NCBI GenBank assembly: GCA_016931965.1
Contig: JAFGDT010000041.1
Span: forward strand, 82,851 to 146,850
DNA: 64,000 nt
Direction: 5' to 3'
Source of the DNA: a bacterium
Lineage (GTDB): Bacteria; Zhuqueibacterota; QNDG01; DSAB01
A program made the position numbers and the translations under genes. Shown here piece by piece: positions 44,156 through 52,390 of the stretch; position 1 is the first letter of the stretch, and every line of letters starts with the position of its first letter. A model generated the notes under the pieces. That model saw only the letters and a program-made list of their open reading frames with translations. It did no database searches and was not told the DNA's origin.

Positions 44156-44563
44156 TTATTTACTAAATTTTCGGTATACAGCGACAAGCACTTGTTGAGG
44201 AAGTTCATTCGCCAGTTTGGTCGGCACGTCATTCGGTCCAAACTGATCTTTTCCCTTGGGTTCAATTAAAAGTCTGATGGCTTCCATCAATCTGGCCAGA
44301 TCAATCCCTTTCGGACAGCGTGATTGACAGGTAAAACACGAAGCGCACAGATAAAGTGTTTTTGAGTGGATAACTTCATCTTGAAGTCCCATCTGCACCA
44401 TGCGAATAATTTGATTGGGGAGAAGGTCCATCTCAAATGCAAATGGACACCCTGCCGAACAGCGCCCGCACTGATAGCATTTATAGACATCCTGACCGGA
44501 GAGTTCGCTCACCCGTTCAATGAACTGTTTTTCTTCTTCTCCGATTTTTAATTTGACACGCAT
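44156..44563 (-). CDS. hdrC: Heterodisulfide reductase subunit C-like
   Basis: 135 aa. Two [4Fe-4S] motifs: CYQCGRCSAGCPFAF near residue 34 and CASCFTCQSRCPKGI near 78. Soluble, no membrane segment. Precedes hdrB by 16 nt. Confidence 0.92.
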   Translation of the reverse strand: MRVKLKIGEEEKQFIERVSELSGQDVYKCYQCGRCSAGCPFAFEMDLLPNQIIRMVQMGLQDEVIHSKTLYLCASCFTCQSRCPKGIDLARLMEAIRLLIEPKGKDQFGPNDVPTKLANELPQQVLVAVYRKFSK

Positions 44564-44616
44564 TGTGAATCTCCATTTTTAAATGGAACGTCGTTTTACG
44601 ATCAGAGAGTTGTTCC

Positions 44617-46440
44617 TCACGCTGCAACTTTTGTTCGAAGCATCGCAAGTGTTTCACGCACGATTTCTTTAACCCGTTGTCTTTCGCCCCGTTTCTTCAG
44701 AAGTTTTTCCAAGGGTTCGATAGCCCGGCTGTCGCCAAACTCACCCAATAATCTCGCCGCCCTGAAACGGGTGGTCCAGAATCGACTGGACAATGCTTGA
44801 ATCAATTGGGGGACGGCTTTTGACCCAAAGTTTAAGAGTGCGCATTCGGCACTTTCCCGAACGCTCCAGTGTGTATCAGCTGTTGCTCTGAGAAGAGGTT
44901 GAATCGATCGGTCATCCTGAAAATTACCTAAAAGTCGGGCGGCTTGTGATCGCACACTGCGAAATGGATCCTTTAAGGCCGAAAGGGCCAATTTGAGGAC
45001 TTCTGGATAACCCACACCGACCGATCGCAAATAGCGCATGGCTTCCGTACGGATATAGGGATCTCTGTCTTTTTTGACAACCGAAATCAACGGTGGAATA
45101 ACTTCAGCCCCACCCACACTGGCCAGTGCGCGAACCGCCTCTAATCGAACGTTATCGGAATCATCCTGAAGAGAATGAATCATATGAGGAATCAATGAAA
45201 CATCCCCCATTTTACTCAGAACAATCAGAGCACCACATCGTCCCCATGCAGCGCATCCGATCTGGACGAGAGCCTGCTCTACAGCTTCTTGTATCTCAAG
45301 GGAATCCTTTTCGATGAGGCGTTTCAGCAAGGGGACGGCCCTGTGTTCTTCCAATCCACCCAACGCATTGATAGCCCTGATCTGAACAGACAGATTGTCA
45401 TCGTTTGCTGCATCCTTGAGAAGCAATTGAATATGGGATTCATTGAAAGAGAGTGTCGGTATGAGGGAATGAATCACATGCCGACCAAACTTTGCCAAAG
45501 CTTTGGTGGCTGCAATCCGGACAATAAAATAACTGCTTCTCAAGTAATCGATGAGATAAGGTATTGCCTTTTCATCGCCAATATCGCCCAAAGTCAGGAG
45601 TATCATTCGCAGAGCACATTTGGTCCTTTGATGAACCAGCGTATTGATTAAAGGTTGCGTGGCCAATTTCCCAAATCCCATAATGGATTGCATTGCCTGA
45701 TTTCGTACACGCTCTACATTATCCATAAGACACCGAACAAGGGGTTCAACAGCGGATTTATGACCGATATTTCCCAATGTTTCAACCGCACTTCGGCGCA
45801 CTTCCCATTTCGGATCATGCAACAGATCAATCAAAGGGTACAGAGCACGATCTGTTTTAATGAGACCCAATGTTCTGGCTGCATTTTTTCGAATGAATGG
45901 TGATGAACTTTTCAATGCGTCTAACAAAAGATCAACGCTTCTATCTCCCAATGCGGTCAATCCTTTGACGGCCAAGTCAACGATTTCCTCATGATCCAGG
46001 GCCAGCAGACGAATGAGAATGCGCACATTCCGATGATCCTTTAATTCAATAATCTCCTGTATCTTCTCTTTTAATTCAGTCACGGCCTGGTTTCGGATTA
46101 TCCATTCCGAATCTCCGGTGGCTTTTAGAAGATGATCGATAATTCGGTAATCTCCCAACTGTCCCAAAGAAACCAATGCAGCCCACCGAATATTGACAAC
46201 AGGTGAATGAAGAATTTTCGGTTTGATCAATTCTTCAATGGCCGAGGGATTGCCGTACCGACCCAGAGAGATGACAGCCGCATGTTGAATGGTTCTGGAG
46301 GGGTCGCTCAGTTTCTGAACAAGAATGGAATAGACAGCTTTATCTTTTTGATATCCCAATTCGATAACAGCTTCTCGCTGCCTGCTCACATCGGATCCAT
46401 CATCCACGATCTGAATCAATTCAGATAATTTTTTTCTCAC
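44617..46440 (-). CDS. HEAT-repeat (PBS-lyase type) scaffold protein
   Basis: 607 aa made almost entirely of about 31-residue helical repeats with the recurring pattern VR..A...L...GD..A...L, at least 15 copies. No enzymatic motif and no signal peptide. HEAT proteins of this type serve as binding or assembly platforms. The gene lies between ackA and hdrCBA within one leftward run (45 and 53-nt gaps), so a role in assembly or regulation of the Hdr/hydrogenase complex is a reasonable guess without direct support. Confidence 0.88.
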   Translation of the reverse strand: MRKKLSELIQIVDDGSDVSRQREAVIELGYQKDKAVYSILVQKLSDPSRTIQHAAVISLGRYGNPSAIEELIKPKILHSPVVNIRWAALVSLGQLGDYRIIDHLLKATGDSEWIIRNQAVTELKEKIQEIIELKDHRNVRILIRLLALDHEEIVDLAVKGLTALGDRSVDLLLDALKSSSPFIRKNAARTLGLIKTDRALYPLIDLLHDPKWEVRRSAVETLGNIGHKSAVEPLVRCLMDNVERVRNQAMQSIMGFGKLATQPLINTLVHQRTKCALRMILLTLGDIGDEKAIPYLIDYLRSSYFIVRIAATKALAKFGRHVIHSLIPTLSFNESHIQLLLKDAANDDNLSVQIRAINALGGLEEHRAVPLLKRLIEKDSLEIQEAVEQALVQIGCAAWGRCGALIVLSKMGDVSLIPHMIHSLQDDSDNVRLEAVRALASVGGAEVIPPLISVVKKDRDPYIRTEAMRYLRSVGVGYPEVLKLALSALKDPFRSVRSQAARLLGNFQDDRSIQPLLRATADTHWSVRESAECALLNFGSKAVPQLIQALSSRFWTTRFRAARLLGEFGDSRAIEPLEKLLKKRGERQRVKEIVRETLAMLRTKVAA

Positions 46441-46485
46441 CTTCTGTCCTAAAAATAATTTTTTTGAACTCTTGCAACGATAACC

Positions 46486-46983
46486 TTATATCCTTTCAAC
46501 ATACCCCTGACAGTCACCATCTATATTAAAGGATCTGACCTGATAATCACAATCGATATTGGCCAATGTTTTAACTGCAGCCCGAAAACACCCAATTCGC
46601 GCGCAGGTTAAATTCTTAATCCGAAATCCCTGATCAATTAAAGTCTGACAGCTTTTGAGATATTTACAATTGTGAACGGTTATATCAACGCGGAAAGGGT
46701 TTACATCGACCAGTTCAAAATCACTGGCATCCTGAAAAAGCCTTCCTTCAACACCGACCTGTATATATTGTTCTACGGCAGCACGGATTGTAGCGGCTTT
46801 CTTAACCTGAATGTCGTATTCATCACCCAATACATGAAGAAAATGTTGAACAGCATGTTCGTAAGCCCTCTCACAAAACAGTTTTGGACGGGTTCCGTGA
46901 AAATCCCTCGCTGTCTCTTCTAATGCGCTCAACCAGCTGAGAGCAATCACCCATCCTGCATCTTCTTTTGGAATTTTCGCCAT
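46486..46983 (-). CDS. Unknown 165-aa cytosolic protein
   Basis: I do not recognise this gene with confidence. Start ATG 46983 has SD AAGGA. The N-terminal half is helical (DAGWVIALSWLSALEETARD). The C-terminal half has spaced Cys residues (HNCKYLKSC, LTCARIGCFRAAV, NIDCDYQVRSF, DGDC), reminiscent of small ligand-binding or ATC-hydrolase/V4R-like domains. No signal peptide. Its start abuts the ackA stop, so it is probably translated with ackA. Confidence 0.65.
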   Translation of the reverse strand: MAKIPKEDAGWVIALSWLSALEETARDFHGTRPKLFCERAYEHAVQHFLHVLGDEYDIQVKKAATIRAAVEQYIQVGVEGRLFQDASDFELVDVNPFRVDITVHNCKYLKSCQTLIDQGFRIKNLTCARIGCFRAAVKTLANIDCDYQVRSFNIDGDCQGYVERI

Positions 46984-46984
46984 T

Positions 46985-48424
46985 TTATTGATCCTTCTCA
47001 AGTGGTTTATTTTGCGTGCGGGTATTCTTTCTGAGTCCCAGGACATCAAGTTCCCGTTTTACAGTCTGTACTTGAAAATGTTTTCCCATTTTCTCACTAA
47101 GTTTTTGCGTCAAGTGAGGAATACTGGACCGTGGGTGGTTGGCCCAGAGCAGAACAAGTTCTACTTTCTCATGATCATTGAGAGCCTCAACCTCTTCGGA
47201 AACGGCCGCTTCTGGGATTGGTTTCTCGATTCCTTTTTGAATGGATTCCAAAACCTGTTTTGTATCTCTGGCGATGGCCAGTTCTTCATTGGTTGGAATG
47301 ACCAATATTTTTATCTTTCCTGTGCTGATAACCGGATTATTTTTTTTGTTCTTCTTGGGATCGATTTGAATGCCAAACGATTCCATATTACCAAGTGATT
47401 GTTCACGCACATAACTCGAATGCTCCCCAATGCCCCCTGTAAATATAATGGCATCCACTTTTCCCAGTTCAGCCATATAGGCACCGATATATTTTTTAAC
47501 GGCATGACAATAAATTTCTAAAGCCAACTGATGTTGCGCACTTCCACGTTGAGCTTCTGCTTCGATTTCACGCATGTCGTTTGAGGTTGCGGTCAAACCG
47601 AGCATACCGCTGTTTTTATTCATAATCGCATCAATTTGATCTGTGGACAGATTTTCCCGCTCCATAATAAAAGGAACAAGCGCTGGATCGATATCTCCGC
47701 ACCGCGTTCCCATAATCAAACCTTCCAGCGGTGTAAACCCCATAGAGGTATCAATCGATTTCCCGCCATCCACAGCCGTAATGCTGGCACCATTACCCAG
47801 ATGACAGGTGATGAGTTTTAAGGATTTTAAAGGGGCATTGAGGAGTACCGCGGCCCTTTCAGCAACATAACGATGGGAAGTGCCATGGAAACCGTACCGT
47901 CGAATACCCAATTTTTGATACAGAGCATAGGGCAATCCATAAATATAGGCCTTGGGTGGAAGGGTTTGATGGAATGCGGTATCGAATACGGCAACTTGAT
48001 AAATTCCGGGCAATAATTTTTCACATGCCTCAATCCCTTTTAAATTGTGGGGATTATGAAGCGGTGCGAATTGAATACACTGTTGAATGGCTCCTTTGAC
48101 CTTTTCGGTGATGAGCACCGATTCGGAAAAGGATTCGCCGCCATGAACAACCCGATGACCGATTCCGTCGATTTCATCTTGATTCCTGATCACCCCATGT
48201 TGTGGATGAAGCAACATGGCAATTAAAATATTGATTGCTTCTTGATGATTAAAGACTTCCCGGATTTCCCGAATCGTGTTCTTTTCTTTCGGCTGATAAG
48301 AAATGATAGCATCGCTCGACCCGATTTTTTCCACCATCCCCTTTGCAAGAATACTTTCCTGTCGCATGTTGATAAGCTGAAACTTAACCGAAGAACTGCC
48401 GCAATTTAGAACAAGAATTCTCAT
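46985..48424 (-). CDS. ackA: Acetate kinase with C-terminal extension
   Basis: 479 aa against about 400 in typical enzymes. Core intact: VLNCGSSSVKFQL at the N-terminus, HRVVHGGE near residue 91, AVFDTAFHQTLP near 145, HLGNGASITAVDGG near 205 and the usual end PTNEELAIARDT near 380-391. About 87 extra residues follow, including a helical stretch (VELVLLWANHPRSSIPHL, then VKRELDVLG) that looks like a small helix-turn-helix or protein-binding domain. No phosphotransacetylase gene is in the window. Lies 9 nt behind the hydrogenase large subunit. Confidence 0.9.
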   Translation of the reverse strand: MRILVLNCGSSSVKFQLINMRQESILAKGMVEKIGSSDAIISYQPKEKNTIREIREVFNHQEAINILIAMLLHPQHGVIRNQDEIDGIGHRVVHGGESFSESVLITEKVKGAIQQCIQFAPLHNPHNLKGIEACEKLLPGIYQVAVFDTAFHQTLPPKAYIYGLPYALYQKLGIRRYGFHGTSHRYVAERAAVLLNAPLKSLKLITCHLGNGASITAVDGGKSIDTSMGFTPLEGLIMGTRCGDIDPALVPFIMERENLSTDQIDAIMNKNSGMLGLTATSNDMREIEAEAQRGSAQHQLALEIYCHAVKKYIGAYMAELGKVDAIIFTGGIGEHSSYVREQSLGNMESFGIQIDPKKNKKNNPVISTGKIKILVIPTNEELAIARDTKQVLESIQKGIEKPIPEAAVSEEVEALNDHEKVELVLLWANHPRSSIPHLTQKLSEKMGKHFQVQTVKRELDVLGLRKNTRTQNKPLEKDQ

Positions 48425-48433
48425 CTCTGTTTT

Positions 48434-49894
48434 TTAGTCTCTCCTGAGTTTCTGGATCAACTGATGCTGATGGTCAAAGATATGGATGATCAACGGCATC
48501 TGCCCGGGCAAAGTATGCGTTGCACACCCAAAACAGGGATCATAAGCACGAAAAGCCATTTCCACCATATTGAGAAGACCATCATTCACCTCGCCGTTTT
48601 GAATCAATCCCTGGGCTGCCTTTTTTACGGACATATTGATGGGAGCATTGTTATTCGTTGTACCGACAATCAGATTGGCTTCCTGTATGATGCCATCTGC
48701 ATCCGTCTTGTAGTGATGGTAAAGGGTGCCCCGTGGAGCCTCAACAACACCCACCCCTTCATCTGGTACATCTGTGGGAATCATACGATAGTCCGGACCT
48801 GTGATTTCGGGATCACTGACCAGTTCGACCCACCTTTCTGCAGCATAGAGCAGTTCAATAATACGGGCCCAATGCGTCGCCAGAGTCTGGTGTACGGGTT
48901 TCCCTCCCAATGTTTTGTACATGCGATCATGTTCTTCATTGGCGAGGGGTGTTGCCATACCATCAGACACATTGAGCCGTGAAAGCGGTGTAGCCTTGTA
49001 TACACCGCTCTCCGGCCCATCAACAAAACCTTTCCATCCAACTTTCTTCAGAAAGGGGAATTTGAGGTAGGACCAGGATTCAACATGCTCTTCAACATGA
49101 TTGAGATAATCAGCCGGTTTGAATTTGACAAATTCTTTTCCGTCAGGTCCAACCACGCGGATATCCCCATCATAAAAATTAACGTGATTATTCTCATCGA
49201 CCAAGCCCATGTTATAGGTTTCATGGGTGAATGTATCACTCAGGATCAGATCAACATACGCTTTATTTTTGAGGACGATATCATTAAAAAGCTGGATGGT
49301 AAATTTGGCAAACTCGACGGCTTCCAACCCCGCTTTTTTAATTTCTTCCTGTTCTTCTTCGATCATCCCTTTGCTCATACCGCCGGGAATCGCACCCACA
49401 GGATGGACTGCTTTACCCCCCATTTTTTTGATCAATTCGTGGCACATTCCTCTCAGACCAACAACCTTGCCTCCAATCTCTACGCCGACCTTATGAATAA
49501 TTCCCAGAATGTTTCGTTGCGCTTTTGGCGCATCAGGTCCCATGACAAAATCGGGCCCGGCGAGAGCATAAAAGTGTGTGGTGTGATCGGTTACATAAAA
49601 GATAGAATAGAGCAGTTCACGCAGCATCTTGGCTGTTCGCGGAATATCCATATGATACAATGCGTCGCAAGCTTTTGCTGAGGCCATCATGTGGGCTTCC
49701 GGACATACACCGCAAATACGTGGTGTGATGCGAGGCATCTCCTCGACGGGACGCCCCCTGCAGAACATTTCGAATCCCCTCAATTCGGGAACCTGCAGAT
49801 AGGCATCTTTTACATTACCTCCATCATCCAAAAATATTTCTATTTTACCATGTCCTTCGAGCCGGGTTATGGGATCTATTGTGACTTTCTTCAT
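48434..49894 (-). CDS. mvhA: [NiFe] hydrogenase large subunit (group 3, MvhA-like)
   Basis: 486 aa. Both nickel-binding motifs are present: RICGVCPEAH near residue 59 and DPCFGCATH near residue 450. About 25 residues follow the second motif, the tail expected to be cut by a maturation protease such as the one at 17850. No membrane anchor and no Tat signal on the small subunit, so a cytosolic H2-oxidising (or evolving) enzyme. Start overlaps the small subunit stop by one base. Confidence 0.92.
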   Translation of the reverse strand: MKKVTIDPITRLEGHGKIEIFLDDGGNVKDAYLQVPELRGFEMFCRGRPVEEMPRITPRICGVCPEAHMMASAKACDALYHMDIPRTAKMLRELLYSIFYVTDHTTHFYALAGPDFVMGPDAPKAQRNILGIIHKVGVEIGGKVVGLRGMCHELIKKMGGKAVHPVGAIPGGMSKGMIEEEQEEIKKAGLEAVEFAKFTIQLFNDIVLKNKAYVDLILSDTFTHETYNMGLVDENNHVNFYDGDIRVVGPDGKEFVKFKPADYLNHVEEHVESWSYLKFPFLKKVGWKGFVDGPESGVYKATPLSRLNVSDGMATPLANEEHDRMYKTLGGKPVHQTLATHWARIIELLYAAERWVELVSDPEITGPDYRMIPTDVPDEGVGVVEAPRGTLYHHYKTDADGIIQEANLIVGTTNNNAPINMSVKKAAQGLIQNGEVNDGLLNMVEMAFRAYDPCFGCATHTLPGQMPLIIHIFDHQHQLIQKLRRD

Positions 49895-50850
49895 TAAATC
49901 TTTCTCCCTAAAATGGAACTCGGTAAATTGAACCGATAAAAAGTGCCGACAGGATCGACAATTTGGCCGACAATTTCTTCAATTTCCTCTGGATCATCGC
50001 TGTCGACAATGGAAGCAATGGCTCCCGCCAATTTTCCCCCCATATCGGATATACCTTCAGCCGGCCCATAACATCCTCTGCATCCCAAATGGACCTGAGG
50101 ACAGAGAGCACCGCAGCCGGCCTGCGTGGCCGGCCCATTACAGATAATCCCTTGTTCGAGCAGACACTTCTCGGGATCGATGTTCTTGATCATATGCGGC
50201 CGTATAAACGCTTTCACCCGCTTTTCCTCTTTGGTCTTAGGACATTCATCACAAACCGTTTTCGGATTGATACCGATGACGGATCCTTTCTCCGGTAAAT
50301 TCCCTGAAAGAATGGCTTCAATAACGGCCCATATCTGCTCTGCAACCGGCGGACATCCCGGCATTTTATAATCAACATCCACAACTTGATTTAATGTTCT
50401 GACATAATCAAACATTGCAGGCAATGTCAGTTTACCAGACTTGACCTTGGTTTCAGTTTGGGGTACTATTTTCTCAGGATTTCTAACCGAGGGTGAATCG
50501 TGATAGACATATTGAAAAATGGCTTCTTTATTCGTTAAATTAGCCAAACCGGGGATGCAACCTTCGCTTGCACAGGATCCATAAGCGACAAGGATCTTGG
50601 ATTTCTTTCTCAGCAATTCTGCAATATGAAGATTTTCCTCATTACGGATAACACCATTAAAAAGACAGACATCGATCTCTTTATCCGACATGGCCTCAAC
50701 ATCTTGATATTTTGTATCCATAACACAGGGACAAAATACCAAATCAACTGCTCTATCAACATCTAAAATTTTTTCTCTGATATCCAGAAAAGCAATTTCA
50801 CATCCTCCACAACTACCGGCCCAATAGATAGCAAATTTTGGTTTGGCCAT
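49894..50850 (-). CDS. mvhG: [NiFe] hydrogenase small subunit (MvhG-like)
   Basis: 318 aa. Proximal cluster Cys in YWAGSCGGCEIAF near residue 12, YGSCASEGCIPG near 90 and PGCPP near 165. Further Cys (CDECPKT, CLLEQGIICNGP, CGALCPQVHLGCRGCYGP) bind the medial and distal clusters. No signal peptide. First gene of the long leftward transcript. Confidence 0.92.
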   Translation of the reverse strand: MAKPKFAIYWAGSCGGCEIAFLDIREKILDVDRAVDLVFCPCVMDTKYQDVEAMSDKEIDVCLFNGVIRNEENLHIAELLRKKSKILVAYGSCASEGCIPGLANLTNKEAIFQYVYHDSPSVRNPEKIVPQTETKVKSGKLTLPAMFDYVRTLNQVVDVDYKMPGCPPVAEQIWAVIEAILSGNLPEKGSVIGINPKTVCDECPKTKEEKRVKAFIRPHMIKNIDPEKCLLEQGIICNGPATQAGCGALCPQVHLGCRGCYGPAEGISDMGGKLAGAIASIVDSDDPEEIEEIVGQIVDPVGTFYRFNLPSSILGRKI

Positions 50851-50902
50851 ACACTGATCTCCTTAAAAATGCATAAGTCAAGAATAAAAATCATCTTAGC
50901 AT

Positions 50903-50949
50903 AAAAAATAAAAAAGCCAACTCTATTATAAAAAAAATCGGATTGGCTT
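50903..50949 (-). terminator. Intrinsic terminator in the mvhG leader (possible attenuator)
   Basis: In the leftward RNA, AAGCCAA (50949-50943) pairs with TTGGCTT (50920-50914) across a 22-nt A/U-rich loop, and a U-rich run (TTTTTTATTTTTTAT) follows directly. No gene lies upstream on this strand, so a terminator here stands between the hydrogenase promoter and mvhG and could act only on the mvh leader. Confidence 0.6.
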
Positions 50950-50972
50950 GTTCTAAAAATGAAATGGATGTT

Positions 50973-51010
50973 CACGGTTCAAACTGTATATCCTTGCAGT
51001 ACCAACCGTG
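50973..51010 (-). promoter_or_regulatory. Structured leader element upstream of the mvhG terminator
   Basis: Outer 7-bp stem CACGGTT (50973-50979) / AACCGTG (51004-51010) enclosing an inner ACTG/CAGT stem (50983-50986 with 50997-51000). It precedes the terminator hairpin by 23 nt in the leftward RNA. The layout is that of an aptamer plus expression platform or a protein-binding leader. It does not match a riboswitch class I can name. Confidence 0.4.
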
Positions 51011-51121
51011 TAACTTTCAAAAATAATCAACAAACTACAAGCATGTAATATTTTTATTACCAAAGGATTACCTTCGTAAGAAACGAAAGCTTCCCATTAT
51101 CGAATTATCATTTCCAAATAA

Positions 51122-51150
51122 AACGTACCGAATTACACATTATTAGTCAA
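51122..51150 (-). promoter_or_regulatory. Candidate promoter of the hydrogenase operon
   Basis: Leftward TTGACT (51150-51145), 17-nt spacer and TACGTT (51127-51122). Good -35 and moderate -10. Expected RNA would carry a leader of about 265 nt containing both hairpins. Confidence 0.45.
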
Positions 51151-51190
51151 GAGAAAAATCCTTATAGTTATTATAAATTATACTAATAAT
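51139..51190. promoter_or_regulatory. Inverted repeat in the lysR-mvhG divergent region
   Basis: ATTATTAGT (51139-51147) and ACTAATAAT (51182-51190) are perfect inverted copies, 34 nt apart. The left arm overlaps the putative -35 of mvhG, and the right arm lies 25 nt before the lysR -35. Position and spacing suit a LysR-type tetramer site. Surrounding sequence is AT-rich, so chance is not excluded. Confidence 0.45.
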
Positions 51191-51214
51191 TTTAAAATAA
51201 CCTGATGATTCGCC

Positions 51215-51243
51215 TTGACAGGAAACAAAGATTATTTTATATT
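51215..51243 (+). promoter_or_regulatory. Promoter of the lysR gene
   Basis: TTGACA (51215-51220), 17-nt spacer, TATATT (51238-51243): near-consensus vegetative promoter about 60 nt before the lysR ATG. Confidence 0.7.
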
Positions 51244-51306
51244 TAAGAAATTTTAATTATGATTTTAATTAATCAAAAAAAATCTAATATTTGGAGCAGT
51301 CAGAAT

Positions 51307-52197
51307 ATGGAAATCCAACAACTGAGAGGTTTTTACTACAGTGCGAAACTGGGAAGCTTAACAAATGCAGCGGACAAAATGTCCCTAACACAATCAGCCA
51401 TCAGTCAACAAATAAAGTCCCTTGAAATGGAATTGGGCATCAAATTATTCAATCGGTATGGTCCTAGAAAAGACATTACCCCTGATGGAGAAATCCTGCT
51501 CAATCTAATCACCCCACTCATTCAGGAAATAGAAATGCTCAAGGTCACATTTGAAGATCTGAAAGGCAATCAAAAGGGCCAATTGACAATTGCTGCAACA
51601 ACTGTATTGATCATGAATTATCTTCCATATATTATCCAAAAATATATCAAGAATCATCCGAATGTTCGATTAATCATTTTAGAGCATCGATGGAACGAAG
51701 TGGTTTCATTGGCTGAATCGGGTGAAGTGGATTTCGGCATTGCGCCCATTCAATCGATCCCTTCCAACTTAAGCTATATTGAACTCGAACCTTTTGATCG
51801 CATACTCATTACAAGTCTGAATCATCCGCTCTCAAGGAAAAAGGACATTACACTTCAAGATATTGCTCAATATCCTATCATCACCTATGAGAAAGGTCTT
51901 GTCCACAGGTCAGACTTGGATCACATATTTAAAGAAGCCAAATTAGAAATTGAAATCGTCATGGAAGCCACAAATGCGGAAACCATTAAAAGGTATGTCG
52001 AAATCGGCATTGGTGTTGCAGTCATACCCAAAATCGCTCTGCTGCCGACAAAAATGCTCCGTTTGCATGCCATCTCCGTTAATGAATTCTTTGGTAAAAG
52101 CTGTTATGGTGTAATTATCAGAAAAGGGAAATACATGACATCCTATGCAAAAGATTTTCTCGATCTTCTCAGTCCAAAGGTAAAGGATATTCTTTAA
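51307..52197 (+). CDS. LysR-family transcriptional regulator
   Basis: 296 aa. N-terminal winged helix (MEIQQLRGFYYSAKLGSLT, then KMSLTQSAISQQIKSLEMEL near residues 24-43) followed by a periplasmic-binding-like effector domain (GQLTIAATTVLIMNYLP near residue 92, SGEVDFGIAPI near 138). ATG 51307 (SD GGAG) gives the usual N-terminus. An upstream in-frame ATG at 51259 adds 16 non-family residues. Divergent from mvhGA, the classic layout for a regulator of the adjacent operon, and adjacent to the propeller operon on its other side. Confidence 0.9.
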   Translation: MEIQQLRGFYYSAKLGSLTNAADKMSLTQSAISQQIKSLEMELGIKLFNRYGPRKDITPDGEILLNLITPLIQEIEMLKVTFEDLKGNQKGQLTIAATTVLIMNYLPYIIQKYIKNHPNVRLIILEHRWNEVVSLAESGEVDFGIAPIQSIPSNLSYIELEPFDRILITSLNHPLSRKKDITLQDIAQYPIITYEKGLVHRSDLDHIFKEAKLEIEIVMEATNAETIKRYVEIGIGVAVIPKIALLPTKMLRLHAISVNEFFGKSCYGVIIRKGKYMTSYAKDFLDLLSPKVKDIL

Positions 52198-52390
52198 TGA
52201 ATCTTACTGTTAAATTGGAACATAAATCATATAAACGGGTTTAATTACAAATAATATGATGACCAAACCATCAAAAATGATTAATAAAGATGATCTATTT
52301 TCGTGATTATTCTTTGTTTTTTCTTCTTCACGGCGATTCAATTTTTTTTATGGTTGTGTTCTTTTATATTGATAAAGTTGGTCGTGAATA

